A stretch of DNA of 13,147 bases from Sva-07 sp041686315 (GCA_041686315.1 JAWLEC010000085.1:1-13147); one strand, 5' to 3'. Positions 1-6,592 are shown, counted from the first letter of the stretch. The notes: generated from the letters alone by a model not told the origin. Numbers and translations are program-made.

Positions 1-483
1 GCGACGCGAGGCGTCGGGCAGTTCGAGGGATCGACCGCCCATGTATTCGTCTTCTCACCCGCCAACAGTCCTGATGGCCGCTTCACGATGGATTGGTTCG
101 TCGGAGACGACCCTCAATTCGAGCCTGGCATCGATGGAGAGAGCGCCATCGTCGACGTCGTTTGCGTGATCGGCGAATCGACCGAGTCGTGCACCTACTC
201 GGGGACCGACGATCGCTTCGTCCCAGCGCCCGACGAGCGCGCCATCGTGACCATCGATCCCAAGGGCGTCACCGATCCGATCGACGGAGTGGTCGCCTTC
301 ACGTCGGCAGCCGAGTCCGGCGCGTTCCGTGCCGGACTCGTCGACGCCGCCGGCCTCCGCCGCTTCACCGGGCTGAGCGACGGCACCGGCGAGTTCGACG
401 GGGTTCTCCTCGCGGAAGAGGGTTGGGGACAGGTCGACGGCGACACCTTCACGGGCTCGATTCGGATGAGCATCATCAACTGA
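1..483 (+). CDS. C-terminal part of an unrecognised protein (5' end outside window)
   Basis: The frame is open from base 1 to the TGA at 481-483, so the gene starts before the window and about 160 residues are visible. An internal ATG at 88 exists, but the frame continues upstream with similar composition, so I do not treat it as the start. The visible part is acidic and rich in Gly, Asp, Val and Ser. It has alternating hydrophobic strands and a closely spaced Cys pair around bases 163-195, which would suit a secreted beta-rich domain. There is no membrane segment in the visible part. I do not recognise the family. GC content is lower than in the central genes (34 of 60 bases in line 61-120), which fits accessory DNA. 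Confidence 0.6.
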   Translation, partial: ATRGVGQFEGSTAHVFVFSPANSPDGRFTMDWFVGDDPQFEPGIDGESAIVDVVCVIGESTESCTYSGTDDRFVPAPDERAIVTIDPKGVTDPIDGVVAFTSAAESGAFRAGLVDAAGLRRFTGLSDGTGEFDGVLLAEEGWGQVDGDTFTGSIRMSIIN

Positions 484-561
484 TGCCACGCTGCTGACAG
501 CGCGGCCACTTCGGTCGGGTCCGCCATCGGCAGAGTCGGAGCGTCGGCCCTCACCTCTACA

Positions 562-582
562 GACCGCCACACACCGGCGGTC
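562..582. terminator. Stem-loop between convergent genes, possible terminator
   Basis: A perfect 7-bp stem, GACCGCC (562-568) with GGCGGTC (576-582), encloses a 7-base loop. It lies between the end of the left-edge gene (483) and the end of the minus-strand relaxase relic (620). No T-run follows on either strand, so termination is inferred from position only. The rest of 484-619 shows no gene. Confidence 0.35.
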
Positions 583-619
583 CGGCGCCGGTCGACCCCT
601 CCGGGCCGCTACAGAATGT

Positions 620-1210
620 TCACTGCGTTGACTGGCAGGACCGACGCGAGATCGGCACGTACGCGCTCGCCTGACCCACTCGGTAATCCCAGATCGCGAA
701 CACGTCCACCGCGCCGCACCGCCGGGCGAAGTGTGGGACCTCGGAGTGCGAACGACCCACCGCATAATCACCAATTTCTGACAGCGTGGCGGCGATCTCG
801 GCCAGCGCGGCGTTGTCAAGGTTGCGTCCGTTGGCCCAGTACTTCCATTCCTCGAGCGCGTGGCAGAGACGCCCGGCGTCGTAGGCGACGCCTTCGAGAT
901 CTCGCAATTGCGCACCGGCTCCCCCACACTCGTGCGCAGTCGGCGATCGTGTGTTGGCCGCGTACTCGAAGTCCGTCGGATCACGACCTTCGCGCTGGGC
1001 GAAGTCGGCGAGCTTGTCGCCCATCTCCGCCTCGATCTCCCGGGCCCGTTTCGAGAACTGATCGAGGAGCTCGGTCGGCACGCCGGCGATCTCGGCTTGG
1101 CCGTTCACGATCGGATCGAACCTGAGCCCGTACCGGGCGGCCACCTCGGCGCGAAGCACCGACTGATACAGATACCCGTCTGGCCACCGCTCCGAACGCA
1201 ATCCGGACAT
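620..1210 (-). pseudogene. Truncated MobF/TrwC-type conjugative relaxase fragment
   Basis: The frame runs from an ATG at 1210 (minus) to a TGA at 622-620, about 196 residues. Residues ~13-85 resemble the part of TrwC/TraA-family relaxases that follows the metal-binding histidine region: the blocks YLYQSVLRAEV, RYGLRFDPIVNGQAEIAGVP, FSKRAREIEAEM and REGRDPTDFEY match the family pattern. Everything N-terminal is absent, including the catalytic tyrosines and the HxH metal site, and so is the whole helicase half (full MobF proteins are roughly 900-1900 residues). After about residue 85 the resemblance fades into a Trp/Tyr-containing tail (LEEWKYWANGRN onward) that I cannot place. The open frame extends upstream into the tRNA gene, so no true start can be assigned. 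It is most likely a dead remnant of an integrated conjugative or mobilizable element. A short captured ORF expressing the tail is less likely. Confidence 0.6.
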
Positions 1211-1318
1211 CGAATCCAGACGTGTCGTCTGGTGGCGACTCGTACCACGGCATCCGCTGCGACGTGGTGCGCCACAACTGCTAGCGGGAAATCCTGTGCA
1301 CCTGGCGGTTCCTCGCAA

Positions 1319-1332
1319 CCGGACCGGTCCGG
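1319..1332. other. 14-bp perfect palindrome downstream of tRNA-Val
   Basis: CCGGACCGGTCCGG is fully self-complementary and lies 30 bases past the 3' end of the minus-strand tRNA. It can fold as a 5-bp stem with a CCGG loop, which would suit a tRNA terminator. As duplex it could equally be a dyad bound by a recombinase or regulator from the lost element. Position and symmetry are the only evidence. Confidence 0.35.
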
Positions 1333-1362
1333 CCATATGACCTCTGACCAGGGCTTGCAGGG

Positions 1363-1435
1363 TGGGCGATGGGAGTCTCGATCTCCCGACCTCCACGGTG
1401 TGAACGTGGCGCTCTTCCAGCTGAGCTAATCGCCC
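1363..1435 (-). tRNA. tRNA-Val (anticodon CAC)
   Basis: A complete 73-base cloverleaf reads on the minus strand: acceptor GGGCGAT/ATCGCCC, D-stem GCTC/GAGC with a GG-containing loop, anticodon stem CCACG/CGTGG with loop TTCACAC (anticodon CAC, valine GTG codons), 5-base variable loop, T-stem GGGAG/CTCCC, and discriminator A. The next bases are CCC, so CCA is not encoded and must be added after transcription. One oddity is the T-loop, which reads ATCGAGA, with A where T54 is almost universal. The 5' end lies 26 bases after the J-domain gene. A relaxase remnant follows the 3' end, a typical integration-site position. Confidence 0.93.
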
Positions 1436-1461
1436 CTGAGGGAACCCACAAGCTAGCAGGG

Positions 1462-2076
1462 TCAGGGAAAATCGACGCAGGCGACACCCATCCCCTGGCG
1501 ATCACGATGAGGGGCCGTACCGCCCGGGCACGGAGCGTCGAACGCCACGAAAGCCGCCACCTTGCGGTCCACCGACGGGTCACCGGTGCAGGCCACTTCC
1601 CGGGCATCGTTGTCGGGTTCGATCTCCACGCAGTCACCGACCCGCAGGATGCCGTCGGGGCCGAGTGGCTCCGCCGGCTCGGTGAACTGGGCGAGCACCA
1701 CGATGCCGACGATGGCGACGATACCCACCACCAGCAGTGACCGCCACGGGATGCGGGCCGGCGCCGAGTGACTCGGATGCATCGGCATCCGTGGGGCCGA
1801 CTCGGCCGGTCGGCCCGGATCACGGTCGGGTGCCGGCGCAGCCGGGCCGAGCCGCTGGCCGCGCAGGCCGGCGTCGTACACGGCCCGCCGGCCGGGGTCG
1901 TTGAGGACACGGTAGGCCTCGTTGATCTCGGGCATCGACGGACCGGCGGCGACGGGGCCGCCGGCTGCCGTGCGATCAGGATGGCGTTCACGGGCGAGGC
2001 GACGGTAGGCCTCACGGATCGTCTCCGTGCTCGCGTCCCGGCGGACGCCGAGGATCTCGTAGTGCGTTCGGCTCAC
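1462..2076 (-). CDS. Membrane-anchored J-domain (DnaJ-like) protein with Cys-rich C-terminal domain
   Basis: About 204 residues from a GTG at 2076; the frame opens further upstream, but this start places the J-domain at the N-terminus. Residues ~4-68 form a J-domain (HYEILGVRRDAS..., HPD motif at 32-34, then EINEAYRVLNDP and RRAVYD). That motif normally stimulates the ATPase of a DnaK/Hsp70 partner. A Pro/Arg-rich linker follows, then one membrane helix at ~112-130 (LLVVGIVAIVGIVVLAQF), then a ~70-residue domain beginning RVGDCVEI with four cysteines (149, 163, 183, 200). Its GDCV...C...CP...C spacing resembles LppU/septum-formation-like extracytoplasmic domains. J-domain inside and Cys domain outside is the expected topology. 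There is no Gly/Phe region or zinc finger, so this is not a classical DnaJ. It sits 22 bases after the 2-hydroxyacid dehydrogenase gene and may be co-transcribed or use its own TAGCGT -10-like box. Confidence 0.85.
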   Translation of the reverse strand: MSRTHYEILGVRRDASTETIREAYRRLARERHPDRTAAGGPVAAGPSMPEINEAYRVLNDPGRRAVYDAGLRGQRLGPAAPAPDRDPGRPAESAPRMPMHPSHSAPARIPWRSLLVVGIVAIVGIVVLAQFTEPAEPLGPDGILRVGDCVEIEPDNDAREVACTGDPSVDRKVAAFVAFDAPCPGGTAPHRDRQGMGVACVDFP

Positions 2077-2086
2077 GACACCCCGA

Positions 2087-2092
2087 ACGCTA
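2087..2092 (-). promoter_or_regulatory. Possible -10 box for the J-domain gene
   Basis: TAGCGT on the minus strand lies in the 22-base gap after the dehydrogenase gene, 10 bases before the GTG start. It fits the actinobacterial TAnnnT -10 pattern and would give a leader of only a few bases. I see no convincing -35 element, so the support is weak. Confidence 0.3.
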
Positions 2093-2098
2093 CGAGCG

Positions 2099-3022
2099 TC
2101 AGTACCCGGCCTCCACGTCGACGAGACCGAGCAGTTCGTCACCGTGGCCGAAGCGCCGGACGTTGTCGGTGACGCGCTGAGCCAGCAACGGCACCGCCAT
2201 GTCGGGCGTGTTGCCCACGTGTGGGGTGATGATGCAGTTCGGCAGCGACCAGAGCGGATGACCGTCGGGCAACGGCTCGGGCTCGGTGACGTCGAGCGCC
2301 GCCCCGCCGATGACGCCGTCGCGCAGCGCCTCCACGAGATCGTCGGTGACGACGTGGCGGCCGCGGGCGACGTTGACGAGCCAGGCGTGGGGCTCCATCA
2401 GCCGGAACTCGTCGATGCCGAACATCTCCTCGGTGTCGGGCGTGAGTGCGAGAGCGAGCACCACCAGGTCGGCTCCGGGAAGCGCATCCGCGTACCGGTC
2501 GGCCTCCAGCACGTCGTCGACACCCGCCATCGCCTGCGCCTGATTGCGCACCACGGTGATCCGGCAGTCCCACGGTTGCAGCAGCCGCACCAACGATTCG
2601 GTGATGCCACCGCCGCCGAGGATCGTGACCCGGCCACCGAGCAGGTTGGTGCCGATCGGACCGGTCCACGTCGTGGCCCGTGAGTACGACGCCAGGCCCC
2701 GCAGACCGGCGAGGCCCAGCCCCAGGGCCATCTCGGCGACGGGATCGGCGTACACCCCTTTGCCGCACGTCCAGACGCGATCGGTGTCGAGGTGCTCGAC
2801 GAAGTTCTCGATGCCGGCGAAGGGCAATTGCACCCAACGCACACCGCCGGCGGCGTCGAGCAAGCGAAACAATCCGTCGACGTCGCTGGCGCTGCCCCAG
2901 ACCACACCTTCGGCCTCGGCGGCGGTGACCAGGTGGCCGCCGCCCTCGACGACGGCGTCGGACAGCCAACCCGGAGCGGGTTCGGGACCGACATGGATTC
3001 TCGCAGGCTCGCTGTTCGTCAT
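2099..3022 (-). CDS. D-isomer-specific 2-hydroxyacid dehydrogenase family protein
   Basis: 307 residues from ATG at 3022. The family reduces 2-keto acids such as glyoxylate, hydroxypyruvate or phenylpyruvate to D-2-hydroxy acids with NAD(P)H in the cytoplasm. The Rossmann core starts near residue 100; its glycine loop is ILGGGGITE (134-142), with Thr in place of the last Gly of GxGxxG. The second strand ends VVRN with Arg159 and no acidic residue, which favours NADP(H) over NAD. The catalytic triad is in order: Arg220 (NVARGR), Glu249 (TEPEPLP) and His268 (TPHVG). Length is normal for the GhrA-like branch. The frame stays open upstream to 3433, but that stretch is antisense to ald and has no family likeness. 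It is divergent from ald across 54 bases and precedes the J-domain gene. The true substrate cannot be read from the sequence. Confidence 0.92.
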   Translation of the reverse strand: MTNSEPARIHVGPEPAPGWLSDAVVEGGGHLVTAAEAEGVVWGSASDVDGLFRLLDAAGGVRWVQLPFAGIENFVEHLDTDRVWTCGKGVYADPVAEMALGLGLAGLRGLASYSRATTWTGPIGTNLLGGRVTILGGGGITESLVRLLQPWDCRITVVRNQAQAMAGVDDVLEADRYADALPGADLVVLALALTPDTEEMFGIDEFRLMEPHAWLVNVARGRHVVTDDLVEALRDGVIGGAALDVTEPEPLPDGHPLWSLPNCIITPHVGNTPDMAVPLLAQRVTDNVRRFGHGDELLGLVDVEAGY

Positions 3023-3032
3023 CGGACCACCG

Positions 3033-3038
3033 ACGGTA
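3033..3038 (-). promoter_or_regulatory. Possible -10 box for the 2-hydroxyacid dehydrogenase gene
   Basis: TACCGT on the minus strand, 10 bases before the ATG at 3022, fits TAnnnT. The 54-base divergent gap (3023-3076) must hold the promoters of both this gene and ald. No clear second box or operator dyad for ald is visible. Confidence 0.35.
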
Positions 3039-3076
3039 GTCACCACGGAGGCTCGCTGCGGACATGACAGTCGGGC

Positions 3077-4258
3077 ATGATGTCGCTCATGGACGTCGAC
3101 ACCCGTACCGCTGTTGCGCCGGCCGACCGAGCGGGCGAACCCGCGATCGCAAGGGTCGGGGTGCCGAGAGAGGTGAAGATCGCCGAGCATCGGGTGGCCA
3201 TGACGCCCGACGGTGTGCGCGAGTTCGAGCGGCACGGCATCGACGTGTTCGTGGAGACGGGCGCCGGCGAAGGAGCGTCGATCACCGACGACGACTACGT
3301 GGCGGCGGGTGCGCAGATCGTGCCGACCGCCGCCGACGCCTGGTCGCAGGAGATGGTGGTGAAGGTGAAGGAGCCCAAGCCCGACGAGTTCCGCTTCCTC
3401 CGCGACGATCTCACCCTGTTCACCTATCTGCATCTGGCTGCCTATCCCGAGGTGGCGAGCGCCCTGTTGGAGGCGGGCACCACGTCCGTCGCCTACGAGA
3501 CCGTCCAGAACGGTGACGGTTCACTTCCCCTGCTGGCACCGATGAGCGAGGTCGCCGGGCGACTGGCGCCGCAGATGGGTGCCCACTATCTCGAGCGGCA
3601 CAACGGGGGACGGGGAGTGCTGATGGGCGGCGCTCCCGGAGTGCGGCCCGCCAAGGTGGTGGTGTTGGGCGCCGGCAACGTGGGGTGGAACGCGGCGTGG
3701 ATCGCTGCCGGGATGGAGGCCGAGGTGGTGCTGATCGACAAGAACCTCGACCGCCTCCGCTTCGTCGACCAGATCCATCGCGGCCGGATCGTGACGGCGG
3801 CATCGAATCGAGGTGCGGTGGAGCGGGCCGTTGCCGACGCCGACCTGGTAATCGGCGCGGTGCTGGTGGCGGGTGGACGGGCGCCGGTGGTGGTGACCGA
3901 CGAGATGGTCGAGCAGATGAAGCCTCGGGCGGTGATCGTCGACGTGGCGGTCGACCAGGGCGGATGCATCGCCACCACCCGCGAAACCACCCACGACGAT
4001 CCCACCTACGTGGTCCACGACGTGGTGCACTACGCCGTGGGCAACATGCCGGGCGCCGTGCCGCACACGAGCACGTATGCGCTCACCAACGCCACACTGC
4101 CGTACCAGCTCGAGGTGGCCCTGCACGGCGCACTGGGTGCCGCACGCCGCGATGCAAGGATCGCCCACGGCCTCAACACCGTCGGCGGCCGGTACACGAA
4201 CGCCATCGTCGCCCGGGCACTGGGCGCCGAGGCCGTCGACGCGCTGGAGGCGGTCTGA
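3077..4258 (+). CDS. ald: Alanine dehydrogenase
   Basis: 393 residues. It catalyses NAD-dependent interconversion of L-alanine and pyruvate plus ammonia, linking carbon and nitrogen metabolism in the cytoplasm. The alignment I can recall with the ~371-residue Mycobacterium tuberculosis Ald is strong over the full length. Key residues are in place: Arg39 (EHRVAMTP), Lys98 (KVKEP), His119 (YLHLAAYP) and Asp293 (VDQGGC), which correspond to R15, K75, H96 and D270. The NAD loop is VVLGAGNVGWNAA (195-207), and the MSEVAGRLAPQ and STYALTNATLPY signatures are present. About 25 extra N-terminal residues precede the usual start. In-frame ATGs at 3077, 3080 and 3089 are all possible, and none has a clear ribosome binding site. 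A lipoprotein gene follows after 5 bases. The divergent neighbour is a 2-keto-acid reductase, whose substrates overlap with pyruvate-type metabolites. Confidence 0.96.
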   Translation: MMSLMDVDTRTAVAPADRAGEPAIARVGVPREVKIAEHRVAMTPDGVREFERHGIDVFVETGAGEGASITDDDYVAAGAQIVPTAADAWSQEMVVKVKEPKPDEFRFLRDDLTLFTYLHLAAYPEVASALLEAGTTSVAYETVQNGDGSLPLLAPMSEVAGRLAPQMGAHYLERHNGGRGVLMGGAPGVRPAKVVVLGAGNVGWNAAWIAAGMEAEVVLIDKNLDRLRFVDQIHRGRIVTAASNRGAVERAVADADLVIGAVLVAGGRAPVVVTDEMVEQMKPRAVIVDVAVDQGGCIATTRETTHDDPTYVVHDVVHYAVGNMPGAVPHTSTYALTNATLPYQLEVALHGALGAARRDARIAHGLNTVGGRYTNAIVARALGAEAVDALEAV

Positions 4259-4263
4259 CGTCG

Positions 4264-4971
4264 ATGTGCCGGCTCGCCGTCGTGGCGGCGGGCGTCCTGG
4301 CCGTGTCGGCCGGCTGCAGCGGCTCGGACGACGATGCGTCGACCGGCACCGTGGATGCCACGGTGCCGGCGTCGGAACCTGCGCCGGTCACGACGATCAC
4401 GGCGTCACCCGGCGGGTTCGAGACGCTGCCGCCTGTGAACTCCTATGCGTACGACACCACGGTGGGAACGGTGATCGCACAGATCTCGTCACGGGTGCCC
4501 GTCGGGCCGGCCGTGCCGCTGCTGACGATCTACGGTGACGGGCTGGTGGTCGCCGGCACCACCGGCGGCTGGTTCGAGGGGCGTCTCGCCGAGGGCGACA
4601 TCCAGCTGTTCCTCGACGAGGCGGAATCGGTGGGGCTCCTCGACGATCCGCTGACGCTGCGCAGACCCGACTCGGGCGCCGAGCCGGACCTGACGGTGCT
4701 GTTCGACGTCGACGGCACGCCACGGTTCCACGAGTTCGACCTGTCGCGCATCGAGCGCCCCGTGGCGCTGCGGGCGTTCCTGCAGGATGCGTCCGTCTAC
4801 AACCGCTTCGAGCTGGCCGACCCGTTCGACCCCGGGGCCTGGCTGTCGTGCGATGACGGCGGGTGCGCCGTGCTCGACGCCCCGGCATCGCCCGCCGATC
4901 GGCCCGTCCTCCCCCACGAGGACGCCGACTCCCTCGTCGAATCGGCTCTCGACAGCGTGGGCTCGCCCTGA
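4264..4971 (+). CDS. Predicted lipoprotein of unknown function
   Basis: 235 residues from ATG at 4264. The N-terminus is a short lipoprotein signal peptide: a hydrophobic stretch at residues 4-15 and a lipobox ending SAGC, with Cys18 as the lipidation site. A Ser/Asp/Thr/Pro-rich linker follows to about residue 55. The mature domain contains strand-like blocks such as LLTIYGDGLVV (87-97) and a ladder of acidic residues. A Cys pair at 196 and 201 could form a disulfide. I do not recognise a named family, though short TIYGDG-containing lipoproteins are common in actinobacteria. It starts 5 bases after ald, so it is very likely co-transcribed and perhaps translationally coupled. A functional link to alanine metabolism is not evident. 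Confidence 0.85.
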   Translation: MCRLAVVAAGVLAVSAGCSGSDDDASTGTVDATVPASEPAPVTTITASPGGFETLPPVNSYAYDTTVGTVIAQISSRVPVGPAVPLLTIYGDGLVVAGTTGGWFEGRLAEGDIQLFLDEAESVGLLDDPLTLRRPDSGAEPDLTVLFDVDGTPRFHEFDLSRIERPVALRAFLQDASVYNRFELADPFDPGAWLSCDDGGCAVLDAPASPADRPVLPHEDADSLVESALDSVGSP

Positions 4972-4987
4972 ACCCCGGCTCCACCAC

Positions 4988-5039
4988 CGTTTGCGTGACG
5001 AAAATCTTGGGGCGTCCCGAAGATTCTGCAACGCAAACG
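4988..5039. terminator. Large two-part stem-loop between convergent genes (bidirectional terminator or palindromic repeat)
   Basis: Outer arms CGTTTGCGT (4988-4996) and ACGCAAACG (5031-5039) are perfectly complementary. Inside an asymmetric internal loop is a second stem, AATCTT (5003-5008) with AAGATT (5020-5025), continued by GGG/CCC around a CGT loop. It lies between the stops of the lipoprotein (4971) and the arfB-like gene (5066). The placement fits a terminator acting on both strands. The AT-containing, elaborate stem is also typical of dispersed palindromic repeats. Confidence 0.6.
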
Positions 5040-5065
5040 CTCTCGCGCGCCGGCGGAGATGGGGA

Positions 5066-5527
5066 TCAGTCGTCGGGGGCGGGAGGTCGGCGGTTGCGCT
5101 TCAGCTCGCTGCGCTGCTGCTTGGCCTGCAGCCGGCGGCGCTGCGAACCGCGGGTGGGACGGGTGGTGCGCCGCTTGCGTGGCACGTGGAGGGCGCCACG
5201 CAGCTTGGCGGCCAGCCGCTCCTCGGCGAGGGCGCGATTGCGCAGCTGCGAGCGCTCGTCGTCGGCCACCACGCGCACCACCGGACCGAGCCGGGCGAGC
5301 ACCCGCGACCGCTGGGCGTCGGTGAACGCCGCCGACGTCTCGACGTGGAACGTGAGCTCGGCCCGTGTGGCCGCCTTGTTGGCGTGCTGGCCGCCGGGCC
5401 CGCCCGAGGCGCTGAAGCGCACGTCCAGCTCGTGGCGTGGGACGCGGACCGAGTCCGTCACCACCAGACGGTCGTCGTCGCTCGCTCCCACTCCCCCAGC
5501 ATGCACGTTCCGACAGGCCGGGCGCAC
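5066..5527 (-). CDS. arfB: ArfB/YaeJ-type ribosome-rescue peptidyl-tRNA hydrolase
   Basis: Up to 153 residues (E. coli ArfB has 140). ArfB enters the A site of ribosomes stalled on truncated mRNA and hydrolyses the peptidyl-tRNA. The release-factor core carries SGGPGGQHANKAATRAEL at 41-58, with the catalytic GGQ at 45-47. The C-terminus is a long, strongly basic tail from about residue 110 (many Arg/Lys, ending RRPPAPDD), as needed for binding the mRNA channel. It is too short and lacks the stop-codon recognition domains of RF1/RF2. The start is uncertain: GTG at 5527 is the first in frame, and GTGs at 5506, 5491, 5464 and 5461 are alternatives; the conserved part begins near the last two. 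It converges on the lipoprotein and diverges from the F420-type oxidoreductase across 23 bases. Confidence 0.9.
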   Translation of the reverse strand: MRPACRNVHAGGVGASDDDRLVVTDSVRVPRHELDVRFSASGGPGGQHANKAATRAELTFHVETSAAFTDAQRSRVLARLGPVVRVVADDERSQLRNRALAEERLAAKLRGALHVPRKRRTTRPTRGSQRRRLQAKQQRSELKRNRRPPAPDD

Positions 5528-5538
5528 TCGCGGTCACC

Positions 5539-5544
5539 TACGGT
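5539..5544 (+). promoter_or_regulatory. -10 box for a probable leaderless transcript (LLM oxidoreductase)
   Basis: TACGGT lies exactly 6 bases before the ATG at 5551, the spacing expected when transcription starts at the start codon. No Shine-Dalgarno sequence is present upstream of the ATG, which agrees with leaderless translation. There is no clear -35. Confidence 0.45.
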
Positions 5545-5550
5545 TCGGGT

Positions 5551-6588
5551 ATGGGTGACATCAAGCTGGGGTACAACACCGGATACTGGTCGTCGGGCCC
5601 GCCATCGGGGGCGCTCGAGGCCGTGCAGGAGGCCGAGCGGCTCGGATTCAACTCGGTGTGGACAGCCGAGGCCTACGGGTCCGATGCGCTCACGCCGCTG
5701 GCCTGGTGGGGAGCGCACACCGAGCAGGTGCAGCTCGGCACCGCGATCATGCAGATGTCGGCGCGCACGCCCGCCGCTGCGGCGATGGCGGCGATCACGA
5801 TGGACCATCTCTCCGGGGGCCGGTTCATCCTGGGGCTCGGCGCATCCGGGCCGCAGGTGGTGGAAGGTTGGTACGGCCAGCCCTACCCCAAGCCGCTCGC
5901 CCGCACCCGCGAGTACGTGGAGATCGTGCGCCGGATCATCGCCCGCGACGAGCCGGTGGAGTTCCACGGCGAGTTCTACGACATGCCGTTCCAGGGCGGA
6001 GCCGGGCTCGGCAAGGCGTTGAAGTCCACGGTGCACCCGCTGCGCAACGACATCCCCATCTACCTCGCCGCGGAGGGCCCGAAGAACGTGGCCCTGTCGG
6101 CGGAGATCTGCGACGGGTGGCTGCCGCTGTTCTTCTCCCCCAAGGAGGACGGCTTCTACCGGGAGTGCCTCGAGCGGGGCTTCGAAGCGTCGGGCGACCC
6201 CACCAAGAAGGACCGGTTCGAGGTGACGGCCACGGTGATGCTGATCCCGGGCGACGACGTCGAGCAGTGCGCCGACATGGTGCGGCCGTTCCTCGCCCTC
6301 TACGCAGGCGGAATGGGGGCCAAGGGCGCCAACTTCCACTACGAGGTGTTCGCCCGGATGGGCTACGGCGACGTGGCCGACCGGGTGCAGGACCTCTACC
6401 TGCAGGGCAAGAAGCAGGAGGCCGCTGCGGCCATCCCACTGGAGATGGTGGAAGACGTCGCCCTCGTCGGCCCGCCCGACAAGATCCGCGAGGAGCTGCC
6501 GAGCTGGCGTGATTCGTGCATCACCGAGTTCCTGCTGAGCGGCCCGGCGATGGCGCTGCCCGCCTTCGCCGACATCGTGCGGGGCTGA
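5551..6588 (+). CDS. LLM-class F420-dependent oxidoreductase, Rv3520c-like
   Basis: 345 residues from ATG at 5551. It is a luciferase-like TIM-barrel oxidoreductase expected to use the deazaflavin cofactor F420 for hydride transfer; the substrate is unknown. Recognisable blocks of the Rv3520c-type subfamily run throughout: KLGYNTGYW at the N-terminus, WTAEAYGSDALTPLAWW (~36-52), ARTPAAAAMAA, MDHLSGGRFILGLGASGPQVVE (~85-106), WYGQPYPKPLARTREYV, IYLAAEGPKNVALSAEICDGW (~171-191) and a C-terminal ALVGPPDKIREEL. Length matches the family. The frame opens further upstream, but that part lacks family similarity. Its presence implies the host makes F420, as actinomycetes commonly do. It appears monocistronic, convergent with the DUF971 gene 19 bases away. 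Confidence 0.94.
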   Translation: MGDIKLGYNTGYWSSGPPSGALEAVQEAERLGFNSVWTAEAYGSDALTPLAWWGAHTEQVQLGTAIMQMSARTPAAAAMAAITMDHLSGGRFILGLGASGPQVVEGWYGQPYPKPLARTREYVEIVRRIIARDEPVEFHGEFYDMPFQGGAGLGKALKSTVHPLRNDIPIYLAAEGPKNVALSAEICDGWLPLFFSPKEDGFYRECLERGFEASGDPTKKDRFEVTATVMLIPGDDVEQCADMVRPFLALYAGGMGAKGANFHYEVFARMGYGDVADRVQDLYLQGKKQEAAAAIPLEMVEDVALVGPPDKIREELPSWRDSCITEFLLSGPAMALPAFADIVRG

Positions 6589-6592
6589 AGGA

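Noticed and set aside
1363..1390. Search for a second copy of the tRNA-Val 3' end as an attachment-site duplication
   Set aside because: I saw no matching direct repeat elsewhere in the window; any partner site would lie outside it.
1211..1396. N-terminal extension of the relaxase frame up to an ATG at 1396
   Set aside because: That start codon lies inside the tRNA-Val gene and the extra residues show no relaxase similarity.
1434..1467. CCCTGA/TCAGGG inverted repeat between the J-domain gene and tRNA-Val
   Set aside because: It has only 6 pairs with a loop of 22 bases and one arm inside the tRNA acceptor; likely chance.
3023..3433. N-terminal extension of the 2-hydroxyacid dehydrogenase frame to 3433
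   Set aside because: It is antisense to the well-conserved N-terminus of ald and does not resemble the family; ATG 3022 gives the normal length.
4787..6022. 411-codon plus-strand frame crossing from the lipoprotein through the arfB region into the oxidoreductase
   Set aside because: It crosses the stem-loop and three genes with clear family signatures, and its own translation is low-complexity Arg/Ser/Pro.
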